A stretch of 64,000 bases of DNA from Lachnospiraceae bacterium. Lineage in GTDB: Bacteria > Bacillota > Clostridia > Lachnospirales > Lachnospiraceae. Numbering within the stretch: the first letter of the stretch is position 1; the number at the start of each line of letters is the position of its first letter. Position numbers and translations under genes: made by a program. The notes beneath the pieces are model-generated. The model saw nothing but the letters and a program-made list of their open reading frames with translations, had not been told where the DNA came from and made no database searches. Of the stretch, positions 55,816-64,000 are shown one piece after another. The DNA lies in contig SVFO01000011.1 of the NCBI GenBank assembly GCA_015056795.1, positions 49,577 through 113,576 on the forward strand, given 5' to 3'.

Positions 55816-56133
55816 TTGAAAAACTTGTTACAGCTTCGCCGACATGCAGGATTAACGCAACAGGCACTGGCCGATCATTTCCATCTGAGCCAGCAAACCA
55901 TTTACAAATATGAGCGTGGTCATGCCGAGCCTGACATTGAGACCTTAAAGCGATTTGCGGATTTCTTTGGTGTTTCCGTTGATTATTTGATCGGAAAGGA
56001 AGATGCCACGAATGATGCACCGATCGACTTTACCTTGGATGAAAAGGAGTTGGTCACCAAGGTCAGAAAGCTGACACCTGATGTTCGAATCGCGCTGAAT
56101 GCTTTTATCAATTACTTAACAGAAAAGAAATAG
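55816..56133 (+). CDS. XRE-family (HTH_3) transcriptional regulator
   Basis: 105 residues, TTG start at 55816 (AGAGAGGG 7 bases upstream). Residues 4-60 are a Cro/C1 helix-turn-helix (LTQQALADHFHLSQQTIYKY, DIETLKRFADFFGVSVDYLI), typical of SinR-like regulators; the rest is a short helical tail (VTKVRKLTPDVRIALNAFI). Placed after uxuB on the same strand and before a terminator, it may autoregulate and/or control the uronate genes. Target unknown. Confidence 0.9.
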   Translation: MKNLLQLRRHAGLTQQALADHFHLSQQTIYKYERGHAEPDIETLKRFADFFGVSVDYLIGKEDATNDAPIDFTLDEKELVTKVRKLTPDVRIALNAFINYLTEKK

Positions 56134-56139
56134 AAAAAA

Positions 56140-56173
56140 AAGACCGAAACACATTTTGGGTGTTTGCGGTCTT
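56140..56173. terminator. Bidirectional terminator between the XRE gene and the P-type ATPase
   Basis: AAGACCGAAACAC (56140-56152) pairs with GTGTTTGCGGTCTT (56160-56173) with one bulge. Both sides are T/A rich: TTTTTAT follows on plus, and TTTTTTCTATTT on minus. Confidence 0.88.
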
Positions 56174-56197
56174 TTTTATATTCACATGTGTCTTATC

Positions 56198-58855
56198 TCA
56201 ATTTTTCTTTGATCTGCCCTGAAATAGCACGAACAGTTCATGGGCAAACAGTGGCATTGCGGCAAGTCCCGTAAGCATCCCCCATTCTACAAAGGTTAGG
56301 GGCACCGTCCCAAAGGCATGCACTAGAAAAGGAATTTCCGTTACGGCAAGCTGTAATAGGAACCCTAGTCCAAAGGCCAGCAGCATCACTTTATTCTTCA
56401 AATGCTTCATTCCAAAAATGGATCTGTTTACGTCTCGCATGCCAATCGCATGAAACAGCTGGCACATTCCCAGCACGGTGAATGCATAGGTTTGACCTCG
56501 CACCAGAAATTCATCCTTTTCGAGGGCACTTCGAAGAAGTGTTAGCCTTTCTGGCCAAGAAGAAACCTCTCCCATTAGTGATAACACTGGCAGAAAAAAT
56601 GCCGTCAGGCTAATGCCTGCAATGAGCAGTCCATAAAAGCAGGTACACCCCAGCCCTCCCCGCGAAAAGAGACTTTCCTTTGCCTTCCGCGGGGAGCATT
56701 GCATTAGCGCCCTACCATCATTTTGATCAACGCCGAGGGCAAGCGCGGGTAAGGAATCCGTGATGAGGTTGATCCATAGCACGTGGCTGCTCTTTAAGGG
56801 GGATGCAAAGCCGCAGGCGACAGCTGCAAACATGGTCAGGAGCTCTCCTAGGTTGGAGGATAGCAGGAAAATCACGGACTTTCGAATGTTCTCGTAAACT
56901 CCCCTGCCCTCTTCAATTGCGCGTTCAATCGTCGCAAAATGATCGTCTGTCAGCACCATGTCCGCGGCCTCCTTCGCCACGTCCGTCCCACTCCTTCCCA
57001 TGGCAATCCCGACATCTGCTGCCCGCAACGAAGGCGCATCATTGACTCCGTCCCCCGTCATGGCAACTATTTTCCCTTGCGACTGCAATGCCTTGACGAT
57101 TCTCATCTTCTGTGCTGGCGTCACTCGCGCAAAAATGCGAAGCCGTCGCCGCTCCATGGCTTCCGAGAGCTCTTTGTCAGACAGTGTTTCCAAGAATAAT
57201 CCTGTCATACACTGCTCCTCTCGACCTGCAATACCTAACTGCTTACCAATGGCAAGAGCTGTCGCGGCATGATCGCCCGTAATCATAATGGTCTCCACGC
57301 CTGCTCCCTTAAGAACCTCGACGGCACCAGCCGCCTCAGGCCTCGGCGGATCTCCCATGGCAATCAGCCCCAAGAAGGTCCAGGCATCCTCCTTTCCAGC
57401 CCTTCCACCACTTTGCATGGCAAGTGCCAGGGTTCGATATGCCATGCGCGCAAGATCCTCCGTAGCCTTCTGTATTTCCGATCTATCCTGCCAAGTCAGG
57501 GGCTCCAGCTTGCCTTGCCTATATATGGTCTGGCAACATCGCAGCACAATGTCTGGCGCCCCCTTGCGATAGGCAATGCTCTCTCCTGCCCCTCGGTGAA
57601 TCGTCGTCATTTGCTTAGCCTCGGAAGAAAAGGGAAGCTCCCCCACGCGCGGCAGCTCCTGCTCCAGCTTCTCTCGCAGCATGCCATATTCCTCGCCAAG
57701 CTGAAGGAGGGCCAGCTCCGTCGGATCTCCCATTCTCCCCTTTAGAACAGCATTGTTACAAAGCACCATGGCACGCAGATACTCCGTTGGCGGTGTATCC
57801 ACTCGACAAGCCACGACCTTCCTGCTTATTTCAGCATGCCGTTGATATAAGGATTTCTGATCCACCACAGCCTTATCTCCTTGGGAACGAAAGCTTCGTA
57901 GCTTTCCATCCCAATATCCCATTTCCGCCGTCATCCGATTCTGCGTCAGCGTTCCCGTCTTATCGGAACAAACCACGTTGACGGAGCCTAGGGTTTCAAC
58001 GCAGGGGAGCCTCCGCACAATGGTTCCTGCCTTGACAAGGCGCGTTACGGACAGGGCAAGGCAGATTGTTACAACGGCGGGCAATCCCTCTGGGACTGCT
58101 GCCACGGCCAGAGAAATCGCCGTAATTAGCATTTGAAAGACATCTCGTTTTTGCAGGACGGCAATGCCAAACAATACCGCACAAAGAAGAAGGGACAAAA
58201 AGCTCAGCACCGTACCCAGCTCCCCAAGTCGCCTTTGCAGGGGCGTCGGTTCTTCCTTGTCTCGATGAATCATCCCAGCAATTTTCCCAAGCTCTGTCTG
58301 CATGCCGACTGCCGTCACCATTCCGCGGCCTTTTCCTGCGACCGTCATGGTGGATGCATACGCCATGTCGTTCATCTGCTTCCTGATGGGCATGGACTCT
58401 CCCGTGAGCGCAGCCTCCTCCATTCTTAGATCCATCGCTTCCACGAGCCTTACGTCAGCAGGTACCCTGTCCCCCGCTTCCAAGCAGACCAAATCTCCGA
58501 CCACAACCTCTGCGGCAGGAATTTGCTTTTCCCTTCCATCGCGAATGACCATCGCCATGGGGCTTTGCAGTCCTTCCAGGGCCTCCAGCGCCTTCCTTGC
58601 CTTTCCCTCCTGTATTAACCCTACGCACGCATTGAGAAGCACCACGACTCCAATGATTGCCGCATCACTGTATTCCTTCAGCAGGATTGACACAAAGGCA
58701 GCCACCATGAGGACATATATTAGCGGGTCCTGCAGCTGTTCCCAGAATCTCCCTATAAGGCTTTTTCCCTTTGGCTTCTTTAGTTCATTCCTTCCATTTC
58801 TCGAGAGCCTCTTTGCTGCTTCTATCTCTGACAGCCCCAGACCTTGGTTCTCCAT
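56198..58855 (-). CDS. P-type Ca2+-transporting-type ATPase
   Basis: About 885 residues from the ATG at 58855 (GGAGG 5 bases before it); in-frame ATGs at 58867, 58894 and 58924 are less likely. P-II type cation ATPase: A-domain [12 protein letters not shown], phosphorylation site [14 protein letters not shown], and hinge [20 protein letters not shown], with about ten membrane helices. Cation is probably Ca2+ ([11 protein letters not shown] in helix 4 has the PEGLP of SERCA/PMCA pumps). Length and order are normal. The start lies just after the oligopeptide-operon terminator; I found no clear promoter in between. Confidence 0.93.
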   Translation of the reverse strand: MENQGLGLSEIEAAKRLSRNGRNELKKPKGKSLIGRFWEQLQDPLIYVLMVAAFVSILLKEYSDAAIIGVVVLLNACVGLIQEGKARKALEALEGLQSPMAMVIRDGREKQIPAAEVVVGDLVCLEAGDRVPADVRLVEAMDLRMEEAALTGESMPIRKQMNDMAYASTMTVAGKGRGMVTAVGMQTELGKIAGMIHRDKEEPTPLQRRLGELGTVLSFLSLLLCAVLFGIAVLQKRDVFQMLITAISLAVAAVPEGLPAVVTICLALSVTRLVKAGTIVRRLPCVETLGSVNVVCSDKTGTLTQNRMTAEMGYWDGKLRSFRSQGDKAVVDQKSLYQRHAEISRKVVACRVDTPPTEYLRAMVLCNNAVLKGRMGDPTELALLQLGEEYGMLREKLEQELPRVGELPFSSEAKQMTTIHRGAGESIAYRKGAPDIVLRCCQTIYRQGKLEPLTWQDRSEIQKATEDLARMAYRTLALAMQSGGRAGKEDAWTFLGLIAMGDPPRPEAAGAVEVLKGAGVETIMITGDHAATALAIGKQLGIAGREEQCMTGLFLETLSDKELSEAMERRRLRIFARVTPAQKMRIVKALQSQGKIVAMTGDGVNDAPSLRAADVGIAMGRSGTDVAKEAADMVLTDDHFATIERAIEEGRGVYENIRKSVIFLLSSNLGELLTMFAAVACGFASPLKSSHVLWINLITDSLPALALGVDQNDGRALMQCSPRKAKESLFSRGGLGCTCFYGLLIAGISLTAFFLPVLSLMGEVSSWPERLTLLRSALEKDEFLVRGQTYAFTVLGMCQLFHAIGMRDVNRSIFGMKHLKNKVMLLAFGLGFLLQLAVTEIPFLVHAFGTVPLTFVEWGMLTGLAAMPLFAHELFVLFQGRSKKN

Positions 58856-58898
58856 GCATTCCTCCATGGGGATCTCCAGCTTTCCTTCATGCATATGC

Positions 58899-58938
58899 AA
58901 AAAAAGGACCAGCCATGCATTCACGGCCAGTCCTTTTC
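58899..58938 (-). terminator. Terminator of the oligopeptide ABC operon
   Basis: Stem GGAC-x-x-GCC pairs around a 10-base loop at 58906-58936, flanked by AAAA/TTTT extensions; on the minus strand a T7 run follows (58899-58905). It follows the fused ATPase gene by 50 bases and precedes the P-type ATPase start by 43 bases. Confidence 0.75.
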
Positions 58939-58988
58939 CCTATATTTCCAAAAATCAACGTCTATTATCCTTTAGAGGAACCCTAATG

Positions 58989-60683
58989 CTAACGCAACAA
59001 TTCCTTAGTGTAGGCATCCTTCGGATGCTGGAACACCTCCTCCGTCTCACCAATCTCCAAAATCTTTCCGTCCTTCATGACCATGATACGGTCGCTGACC
59101 TGATAGATCACGTTGATGTCGTGGGAGATAAACAGGAAGGAGATTTTCAGCTCCTCCTGCAGGCTTCGGATCAGCTCCAAAATTTGCGCCTGTATGGTAA
59201 CGTCCAACGCGGATACGGGCTCGTCCGCGATGACCAGTCCTGGTCTCGTGATCAGTGTCTGTCCAATGCTGATGCGCTGACGCTGTCCGCCAGAGAGCTG
59301 CGAAGGCCTTCTGGTAAAATACTTCTCTGACATGCCAACCTTGCGGAGCATGTCATGAGCTGCCGCCTCGCGGTCCTTCTCCGTCATTGCCTTGGATGGA
59401 TCTAGAATCCCCTGCGCACGAAGCGGTTCCTGCAGAAGCCATCCCACCGTTTTCGAGGGATTCAGGCTACTGTAGGGATCCTGAAAGACCATCTGCGGGC
59501 TGTTGGAATGGTGCGTCACGCTTCCCTCTATCATCTTGTTCAGCCCAAGGATTGCCTTGGAAAGGGAGGTTTTCCCACATCCACTCTCGCCGACTAGTCC
59601 GAGAATTTCGCCTTCATAAACATTAAAATCTGCATGGTGTACCACGCACTTTTTCACGTTCTTTCCAAACAAAGAATTCGCATTCTCACGGTAAAACACG
59701 CTGAGATCACGAACCTCAACCAAGGGACGAACTTTCTCGTGAGGGGACTTTCTTTTCCCCGTTCTCCCAGGCACGGCACTGATCAGCTTCTTCGTGTAAT
59801 CTCCCTTCGGATCATTGAAAATGTCCTCCGTGGGACCAGATTCCACGATCAGCCCGTCCTGCATAACAAGAATTCTGTCGCAAAGTCTTCTCGCAAGATT
59901 CAAATCGTGCGTGATAAAGAGCAGGGAGTTCTTTTGCTCCTGATTGATCTTTTTCAAAAGCTCTATGATTTGGTTCTGTACCGTGACGTCAAGCGCCGTC
60001 GTCGGTTCATCTGCCACGATCAGGCCAGGATGCAATATCACGGCCATGGCAATCATCACGCGCTGACGCATGCCACCAGAAAGCTGATGCGGATAGCAAT
60101 CATAAACCCTTTCTGCCTCACGAAGTCCCACGCCGCGCAGAGCCTCCAGCACGCGGTTCTTCCGCCTTGCCTTCTCTTCCCTTCGCTCCTCGCGCCATCC
60201 CATCAAGCCGCCAGAATAACGAGCCTTTGTTTCCTCGGCCACAGCTTTTTCTGCTTTCACGCCTTCGGAATTTGCCTGTTGACCCTTTTGCGTCTGCGTG
60301 CTCATGATACTTTCCCCTAGACTCTTTTTGTCATGGAGAAGAAGCATTTCCTCAACCTGTGCACCGACCTTCATCGTAGGATTTAAGGAGGTCATGGGCT
60401 CCTGGAAGACCATGGACATTTTCGGTCCCTGATACTCCCGATAGAGTGCATCGTCTCTAGGCTTTCCAGCCTCCAGCAAGAGCTGATCATCATAATAAAT
60501 CTTCCCGGAGGTAACCTGCGCACTTTCAGAGACCAGGCCCATGAGAGTCAGTGCCGTTACGGACTTTCCGGAACCGGATTCTCCGACAACGCCGAGAATC
60601 TCCCCATCCCCGATGGTAAAAGAAACGTCTCTGACGACCTCCGGACCATCAAACCGTACGGAAAGATGTTCAATCTTAATCAT
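58989..60683 (-). CDS. Fused oligopeptide ABC ATP-binding protein (DppD-DppF-like)
   Basis: About 564 residues from the ATG at 60683, whose ATGA overlaps the stop codon of the permease gene and which has AAAGGAGG 9 bases upstream; an earlier in-frame codon at 60746 is not needed. Two ATPase domains in one chain: Walker A GESGSGKSVTALTL and GESGCGKTSLSKAI, signatures LSGGMRQRV and LSGGQRQRI, Walker B LIVADEPTTALD and LVIADEPVSALD. Normally DppD and DppF are separate proteins. Between the Q-loop and signature of domain 1 there is a basic/acidic insert of roughly 60 residues (from LLHDKKSLGES to EERREEKARRK). Confidence 0.92.
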   Translation of the reverse strand: MIKIEHLSVRFDGPEVVRDVSFTIGDGEILGVVGESGSGKSVTALTLMGLVSESAQVTSGKIYYDDQLLLEAGKPRDDALYREYQGPKMSMVFQEPMTSLNPTMKVGAQVEEMLLLHDKKSLGESIMSTQTQKGQQANSEGVKAEKAVAEETKARYSGGLMGWREERREEKARRKNRVLEALRGVGLREAERVYDCYPHQLSGGMRQRVMIAMAVILHPGLIVADEPTTALDVTVQNQIIELLKKINQEQKNSLLFITHDLNLARRLCDRILVMQDGLIVESGPTEDIFNDPKGDYTKKLISAVPGRTGKRKSPHEKVRPLVEVRDLSVFYRENANSLFGKNVKKCVVHHADFNVYEGEILGLVGESGCGKTSLSKAILGLNKMIEGSVTHHSNSPQMVFQDPYSSLNPSKTVGWLLQEPLRAQGILDPSKAMTEKDREAAAHDMLRKVGMSEKYFTRRPSQLSGGQRQRISIGQTLITRPGLVIADEPVSALDVTIQAQILELIRSLQEELKISFLFISHDINVIYQVSDRIMVMKDGKILEIGETEEVFQHPKDAYTKELLR

Positions 60684-61507
60684 TTCTTTTTCTCCTCCTT
60701 TCGACGAACTCCTTCGCTCAGGAGGGAAAATCCCAGCACGATCCAAACGATGGTTAGTCCCGGAGCAAGTGCATACCAGGGCGCACGCCCCAGATAGCCC
60801 TGTGCATCCGACAACATCTTTCCGAGGCTCGCATCAGGGGGCTGCACGCCAATTCCCAAATAGCTCATGCCAGACTCGGCAAGGATCGCATTATTAAAGC
60901 CAATGGTCACGCTCACCCAGAACACAGACCAGATGTTAGGCAAAATATGAACAAACAAAATCCTTAGCTTTGACACACCCATCAGCCTCGCGCGGCAGAC
61001 AAAATCGGAATCGCGCAGGCGTATGAATTCACTTCGTACAATACGAACATAGCTTGGCGTAAATACAATGCCAAGGGATAAAACAACATTTTGCTTGCCG
61101 CTCCCCAAAATACTGATCACCACCAATGCCAGCAGGATGCTCGGGAACGCATTCACGGCATCCGTAATTCGCATGATTACTTCATCCAGAATACCGCCAA
61201 AATAGCCAGTGACCGCACCGATCAGGATGCCTGCCGAAGCAGAAATCAAAACGATCAGGCTGCTGACTATGACCGTGGTTCCGATGCCCTGCATCACGCG
61301 TGAGAATATGTCACGTCCAAAATTATCCGTGCCGAACAGATGCCGCAGACTCGGAGCGTTGAAACGCTCTGCCGCAGACATGGTCGTCGTTCCATAAGGA
61401 GTCCAGAAAAAGCTAAGAATTCCAAGCACGACGGCAAGACCGGTCATCACCAGCCCTGCCAGAAGGTACATATTCTGTTTTTGAAACCATGCACCTATTT
61501 TCTTCAA
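60680..61507 (-). CDS. Oligopeptide ABC permease (DppC-like)
   Basis: 275 residues, TTG start at 61507 with GGAG upstream. An N-terminal helix (MYLLAGLVMTGLAVVLGILS) leads to HLFGTDNFGRDIFSRVMQGI, the usual DppC/OppC motif, then five further membrane helices with an EAA-like loop (FVCRARLMGVSKLRILFVHI). Partner of the DppB-like permease 81 bases upstream; its stop codon overlaps the start of the fused ATPase (ATGA), so translation is coupled. Confidence 0.92.
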   Translation of the reverse strand: MKKIGAWFQKQNMYLLAGLVMTGLAVVLGILSFFWTPYGTTTMSAAERFNAPSLRHLFGTDNFGRDIFSRVMQGIGTTVIVSSLIVLISASAGILIGAVTGYFGGILDEVIMRITDAVNAFPSILLALVVISILGSGKQNVVLSLGIVFTPSYVRIVRSEFIRLRDSDFVCRARLMGVSKLRILFVHILPNIWSVFWVSVTIGFNNAILAESGMSYLGIGVQPPDASLGKMLSDAQGYLGRAPWYALAPGLTIVWIVLGFSLLSEGVRRKEEKKK

Positions 61508-61587
61508 TGCTCCCTGCTCCTTTTCCGCAAGCTGCTCCTTACCAAACCTTTCTCAAGTCCATTTATCCTCATATGTGGACGCTGAAA

Positions 61588-62547
61588 TTATTTCGAACTG
61601 ATTCTGGGATCAATGACGCGGTATAAAATGTCCACTAAGAAATACACGAAAATAACGACAAAGGTAATATATAAAATCAAGATCTCCACTACGGGGAAGT
61701 CTCTTGTTGATATCGAACTAATGAGTAATTTCCCGATGCCGGGCAAGCTAAACACCTGCTCGACAACAATGCTTCCGGCAACGATTTCCGCGATGATCAT
61801 GCCGAGAAAGGTCACGACAGGCATCATGGCGTTACGAAGCACGTGAACATAGGACACGCGCCTTTCGGATGCGCCCTTGCTAAAGGCCGTGCGCACGTAG
61901 TCGCTGCTTCTTTCCGTCAACATGGAATTTCGAAGGAATCTTGCCGTCATGGCAATTTTGGGAATAGCCACGGAAATGGCCGGAAAAATCAGGTAACGGA
62001 TGCATCCCCACAGGTCATCGCGAAAGCTCACGTAGCCTCCGGGTGCAAACCACTTTAAAACAAACCCAAAAAGATAGGTCACAAGAACGCCAAGAAAGAA
62101 GGACGGAATGGCCATCGCCGTCTGTGTTCCCATGTTCAAACTGACGTCTAGAATCTTATTTTTGCTTCGCGCCCAAAAGACGCCAAGCGGTATGGCAACC
62201 ACAATAATAATCAGCATGGACAGCGCCGCCAGAAGGAGCGTCACGGGGAGCTTGTCCCCAATCAGCTCAGCCACGGGCATCATCTGATTCATGTTTTTCG
62301 AATAACGATAGCTCTCACCAAAATCACCCTTAAGGACGGCTCCCGCCCAGCGAACATAACGCACAACGGGAGGCTGATCCAGGCCCAGCTCTTTCCTTAA
62401 AGCTTCCTCGCGCTCCGGCGTGGCCTCCGTCCCAAGGATAGAGGTCACGACGTCGCCGGGAATAATCTGAAACGCAAGAAAGGCCAGCACGGATACCAGG
62501 AACAATGTCATAATGAGAGTTACGATTTTTTTCACCAGGTATTTCAT
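61588..62547 (-). CDS. Oligopeptide ABC permease (DppB-like)
   Basis: About 319 residues from the ATG at 62547 (AGGAGGG 5 bases upstream; the frame extends upstream to 62571). Six membrane helices and DppB/OppB features: IPGDVVTSILG near the N-terminus, DQPPVVRYVRWAG, and an EAA loop (FSKGASERRVSYVHVLRNAM). Imports peptides together with the substrate-binding protein and DppC-like subunit. It begins 31 bases after the binding-protein gene ends. Confidence 0.92.
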   Translation of the reverse strand: MKYLVKKIVTLIMTLFLVSVLAFLAFQIIPGDVVTSILGTEATPEREEALRKELGLDQPPVVRYVRWAGAVLKGDFGESYRYSKNMNQMMPVAELIGDKLPVTLLLAALSMLIIIVVAIPLGVFWARSKNKILDVSLNMGTQTAMAIPSFFLGVLVTYLFGFVLKWFAPGGYVSFRDDLWGCIRYLIFPAISVAIPKIAMTARFLRNSMLTERSSDYVRTAFSKGASERRVSYVHVLRNAMMPVVTFLGMIIAEIVAGSIVVEQVFSLPGIGKLLISSISTRDFPVVEILILYITFVVIFVYFLVDILYRVIDPRISSK

Positions 62548-62578
62548 GCCAGCCCTCCTAATTAAAAACAAGGCTCAG

Positions 62579-64000
62579 TTATTTATTGTTAAAGTAAACG
62601 GTACTCATATCCTGCACATAGATGGGATAGAACTTATATCCGCTCAGGTTCTTGTTCAGCGCGATGGTGATGGGAGGATCCTGAATAAATGCGGTTCCTG
62701 CCTCTTCCACGAAGATCTTCTGCGCCTCTTTGTAATACTTTGCCTTTTCCTCCAGGTTCATGCTCGCTTCTGCCTTCTTGTAGGCCTCATCATAAGCAGA
62801 GCTTGCAAAGTTGATGAAGTTCTTCTTATGACCCGTCTGGAAACGAACCATGAGATAGCTAGGCGTCATGTCACAGGTAATTGCACAGATGGAAGCCTGA
62901 TATTCACGGCCCTGACGATAGACGTCCTCCAGCCAGGTATTCCAATCCACCAGCTCGATATTGAAGTTGATGTTTGCTGCCTTCATCTGATCTGCAAGTA
63001 CCTCTGCCGTCTGTACGTGTGCCTCGTAGTTAGAAGGAACAATCACGGTAAACTCAATACCATTGGGATATCCAGCCTCTGCAAGAAGCTGCTTTGCCTT
63101 CTCAACGTTCGCACCGGTGCCGTATACGTCATTTAGGTCTACGTAGTAGTCCTTCAGCGTAGGCAACATTGCTGCGCTGATGATGGTTCCGTCTCCGCCA
63201 GTGACAAATTCATTGGCAAGGTCACGATCCATCGCATAGCATACTGCCTGACGAACCTTAACGTTGTCGAAGGGTGCTACCTTATTGTTCAGGAACATTG
63301 CCTGTAAGGCGTCAGAGGGTGCTGCAATAATCTGATAATCATTAGCAAGCTCTGCTGCCTGAGAATCGGTCAGATAGGAATACAGGTCAATGCTGTGTCC
63401 CTTCAGCTCCAAGAGTGCTGCGTCTGCGCCGCTGACAACCTTGAAATTAACTTCATCCAGGTAAGGAAGTCCTGCCTGCCAGTAATCGGGGTTCTTCTTC
63501 ACTACAAGGCCTTCCTGGGGCTTGTAGGATACAAAAGAAAAAGGTCCCGTACCAATGGGGTTACTGCCTTCTGCTTCTCCGCTTCCCGCAGGAATAATCG
63601 CAGTCGTAAAGCTGTAAATCAGCTCCAGATTGGCACTGCCCGTTGTTACCTGGACCGTATGCTCGTCAACAATATCTACGCTTTGTAGCGTTTGCAAGCT
63701 CGATACCAGTACAGTGCCGTCAAGAAGTCCGGATGCCCTCTCCAGGGAATATTTTACGTCCTCAGCCGTTACGTTCTTGCCATTGTGAAACTTTACGTTG
63801 TCACGCAGGGTAAACGTATAGGTGAGCCCATCCTCCGAAACGGAGTAATCACTAGCCACTGCACAGATTAACGAGCCATTCTCATTAACCTTTAAAAGAC
63901 CTTCAAAAATGTTGAACAGAATTTCCTTAGTTCCTGCCGCAGTTGCTTTGTGTGGGTCAAGACTGTCAATATCCTGTTGTACTCCAACGACTACCTTTCC
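62579..64000 (-). CDS. Oligopeptide/dipeptide ABC substrate-binding protein, N-terminus cut off
   Basis: Family 5 extracellular solute-binding protein. I read the frame through to the window edge (base 64000): residues from the edge begin GKVVVGVQQDIDSLDPHKAT, a standard family start just after the signal peptide, so only the lipoprotein signal and a few residues are missing. A GTG at 63857-63859 is internal, not the start. Later motifs include YTFTLRDNVKFHNG, VTAEDVKYSLERA, GTGPFSF and MDRDLANEF. It delivers peptides to the permeases encoded downstream. C-terminus complete at 62579. Confidence 0.93.
   Translation of the reverse strand, partial: GKVVVGVQQDIDSLDPHKATAAGTKEILFNIFEGLLKVNENGSLICAVASDYSVSEDGLTYTFTLRDNVKFHNGKNVTAEDVKYSLERASGLLDGTVLVSSLQTLQSVDIVDEHTVQVTTGSANLELIYSFTTAIIPAGSGEAEGSNPIGTGPFSFVSYKPQEGLVVKKNPDYWQAGLPYLDEVNFKVVSGADAALLELKGHSIDLYSYLTDSQAAELANDYQIIAAPSDALQAMFLNNKVAPFDNVKVRQAVCYAMDRDLANEFVTGGDGTIISAAMLPTLKDYYVDLNDVYGTGANVEKAKQLLAEAGYPNGIEFTVIVPSNYEAHVQTAEVLADQMKAANINFNIELVDWNTWLEDVYRQGREYQASICAITCDMTPSYLMVRFQTGHKKNFINFASSAYDEAYKKAEASMNLEEKAKYYKEAQKIFVEEAGTAFIQDPPITIALNKNLSGYKFYPIYVQDMSTVYFNNK

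Overview
The window looks like a stretch of chromosome from an anaerobic gut-type Firmicute, most likely a Lachnospiraceae member. This is an inference from gene content: HemZ-type coproporphyrinogen dehydrogenase, a YfhO membrane protein, oligoendopeptidase F, a P-II/DUF1538 operon, a SpoIID-like/peptidoglycan-binding protein, AGGAGG-type ribosome binding sites and TTGACA/TATAAT-type promoters. Nearly all genes are on the minus strand. I saw no rRNA, tRNA, CRISPR array, transposase or phage gene.

Layout, left to right. 1-9.5 kb: end of a plus-strand gene, a hybrid sensor kinase, a membrane/spermidine-synthase-like fusion, beta-galactosidase, a double NUDIX protein and a lysine-rich unknown. 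9.5-15.7 kb: a 143-bp palindromic element, pepF with a small leader gene, a secreted CAP protein (plus strand), metF and a lipoprotein. 15.9-20 kb: a compact operon of three tiny membrane proteins, a CaCA exchanger, a duplicated DUF1538-type membrane protein and two P-II-like proteins. 20-22.8 kb: kdgK and an eda-VOC fusion with an operator/promoter and hairpin repeats. 22.9-35 kb: yfhO, a lipase-like protein, citrate synthase, a hydrolase, hemZ, a metallo-hydrolase, rel, apt and a SEC-C protein. 35.2-36.6 kb: an NlpC/P60 lipoprotein and a small membrane protein (plus strand). 36.7-42.6 kb: purC-purB-purF-like-purA-HAD operon. 42.7-48.4 kb: three-gene operon of unknown function with an actin/Hsp70-fold ATPase and a 1189-residue helical-repeat protein. 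48.5-50 kb: a two-gene ABC exporter. 50.2-56.1 kb: SpoIID-like protein, AraC regulator, uxuA, uxuB, XRE regulator. 56.2-64 kb: a P-type Ca2+-type ATPase and an oligopeptide ABC operon running off the right edge.

How genes fit together: uxuA and uxuB (plus strand, near 53-56 kb) and eda and kdgK (minus strand, near 20-22 kb) supply four of the five steps from glucuronate to pyruvate and glyceraldehyde-3-phosphate, from two loci about 30 kb apart. The pur operon encodes late purine steps, with apt (salvage) and rel ((p)ppGpp) nearby. The most notable items are a PurF-like protein whose N-terminal catalytic cysteine is replaced by glycine while its PRPP loop and candidate Fe-S cysteines remain; the P-II/DUF1538/CaCA operon; the 42.7-48.4 kb ATPase operon; and several structured non-coding elements (tandem hairpins between eda and kdgK, a palindromic repeat with a half copy 40 kb away, and a 120-bp palindrome between uxuA and uxuB).
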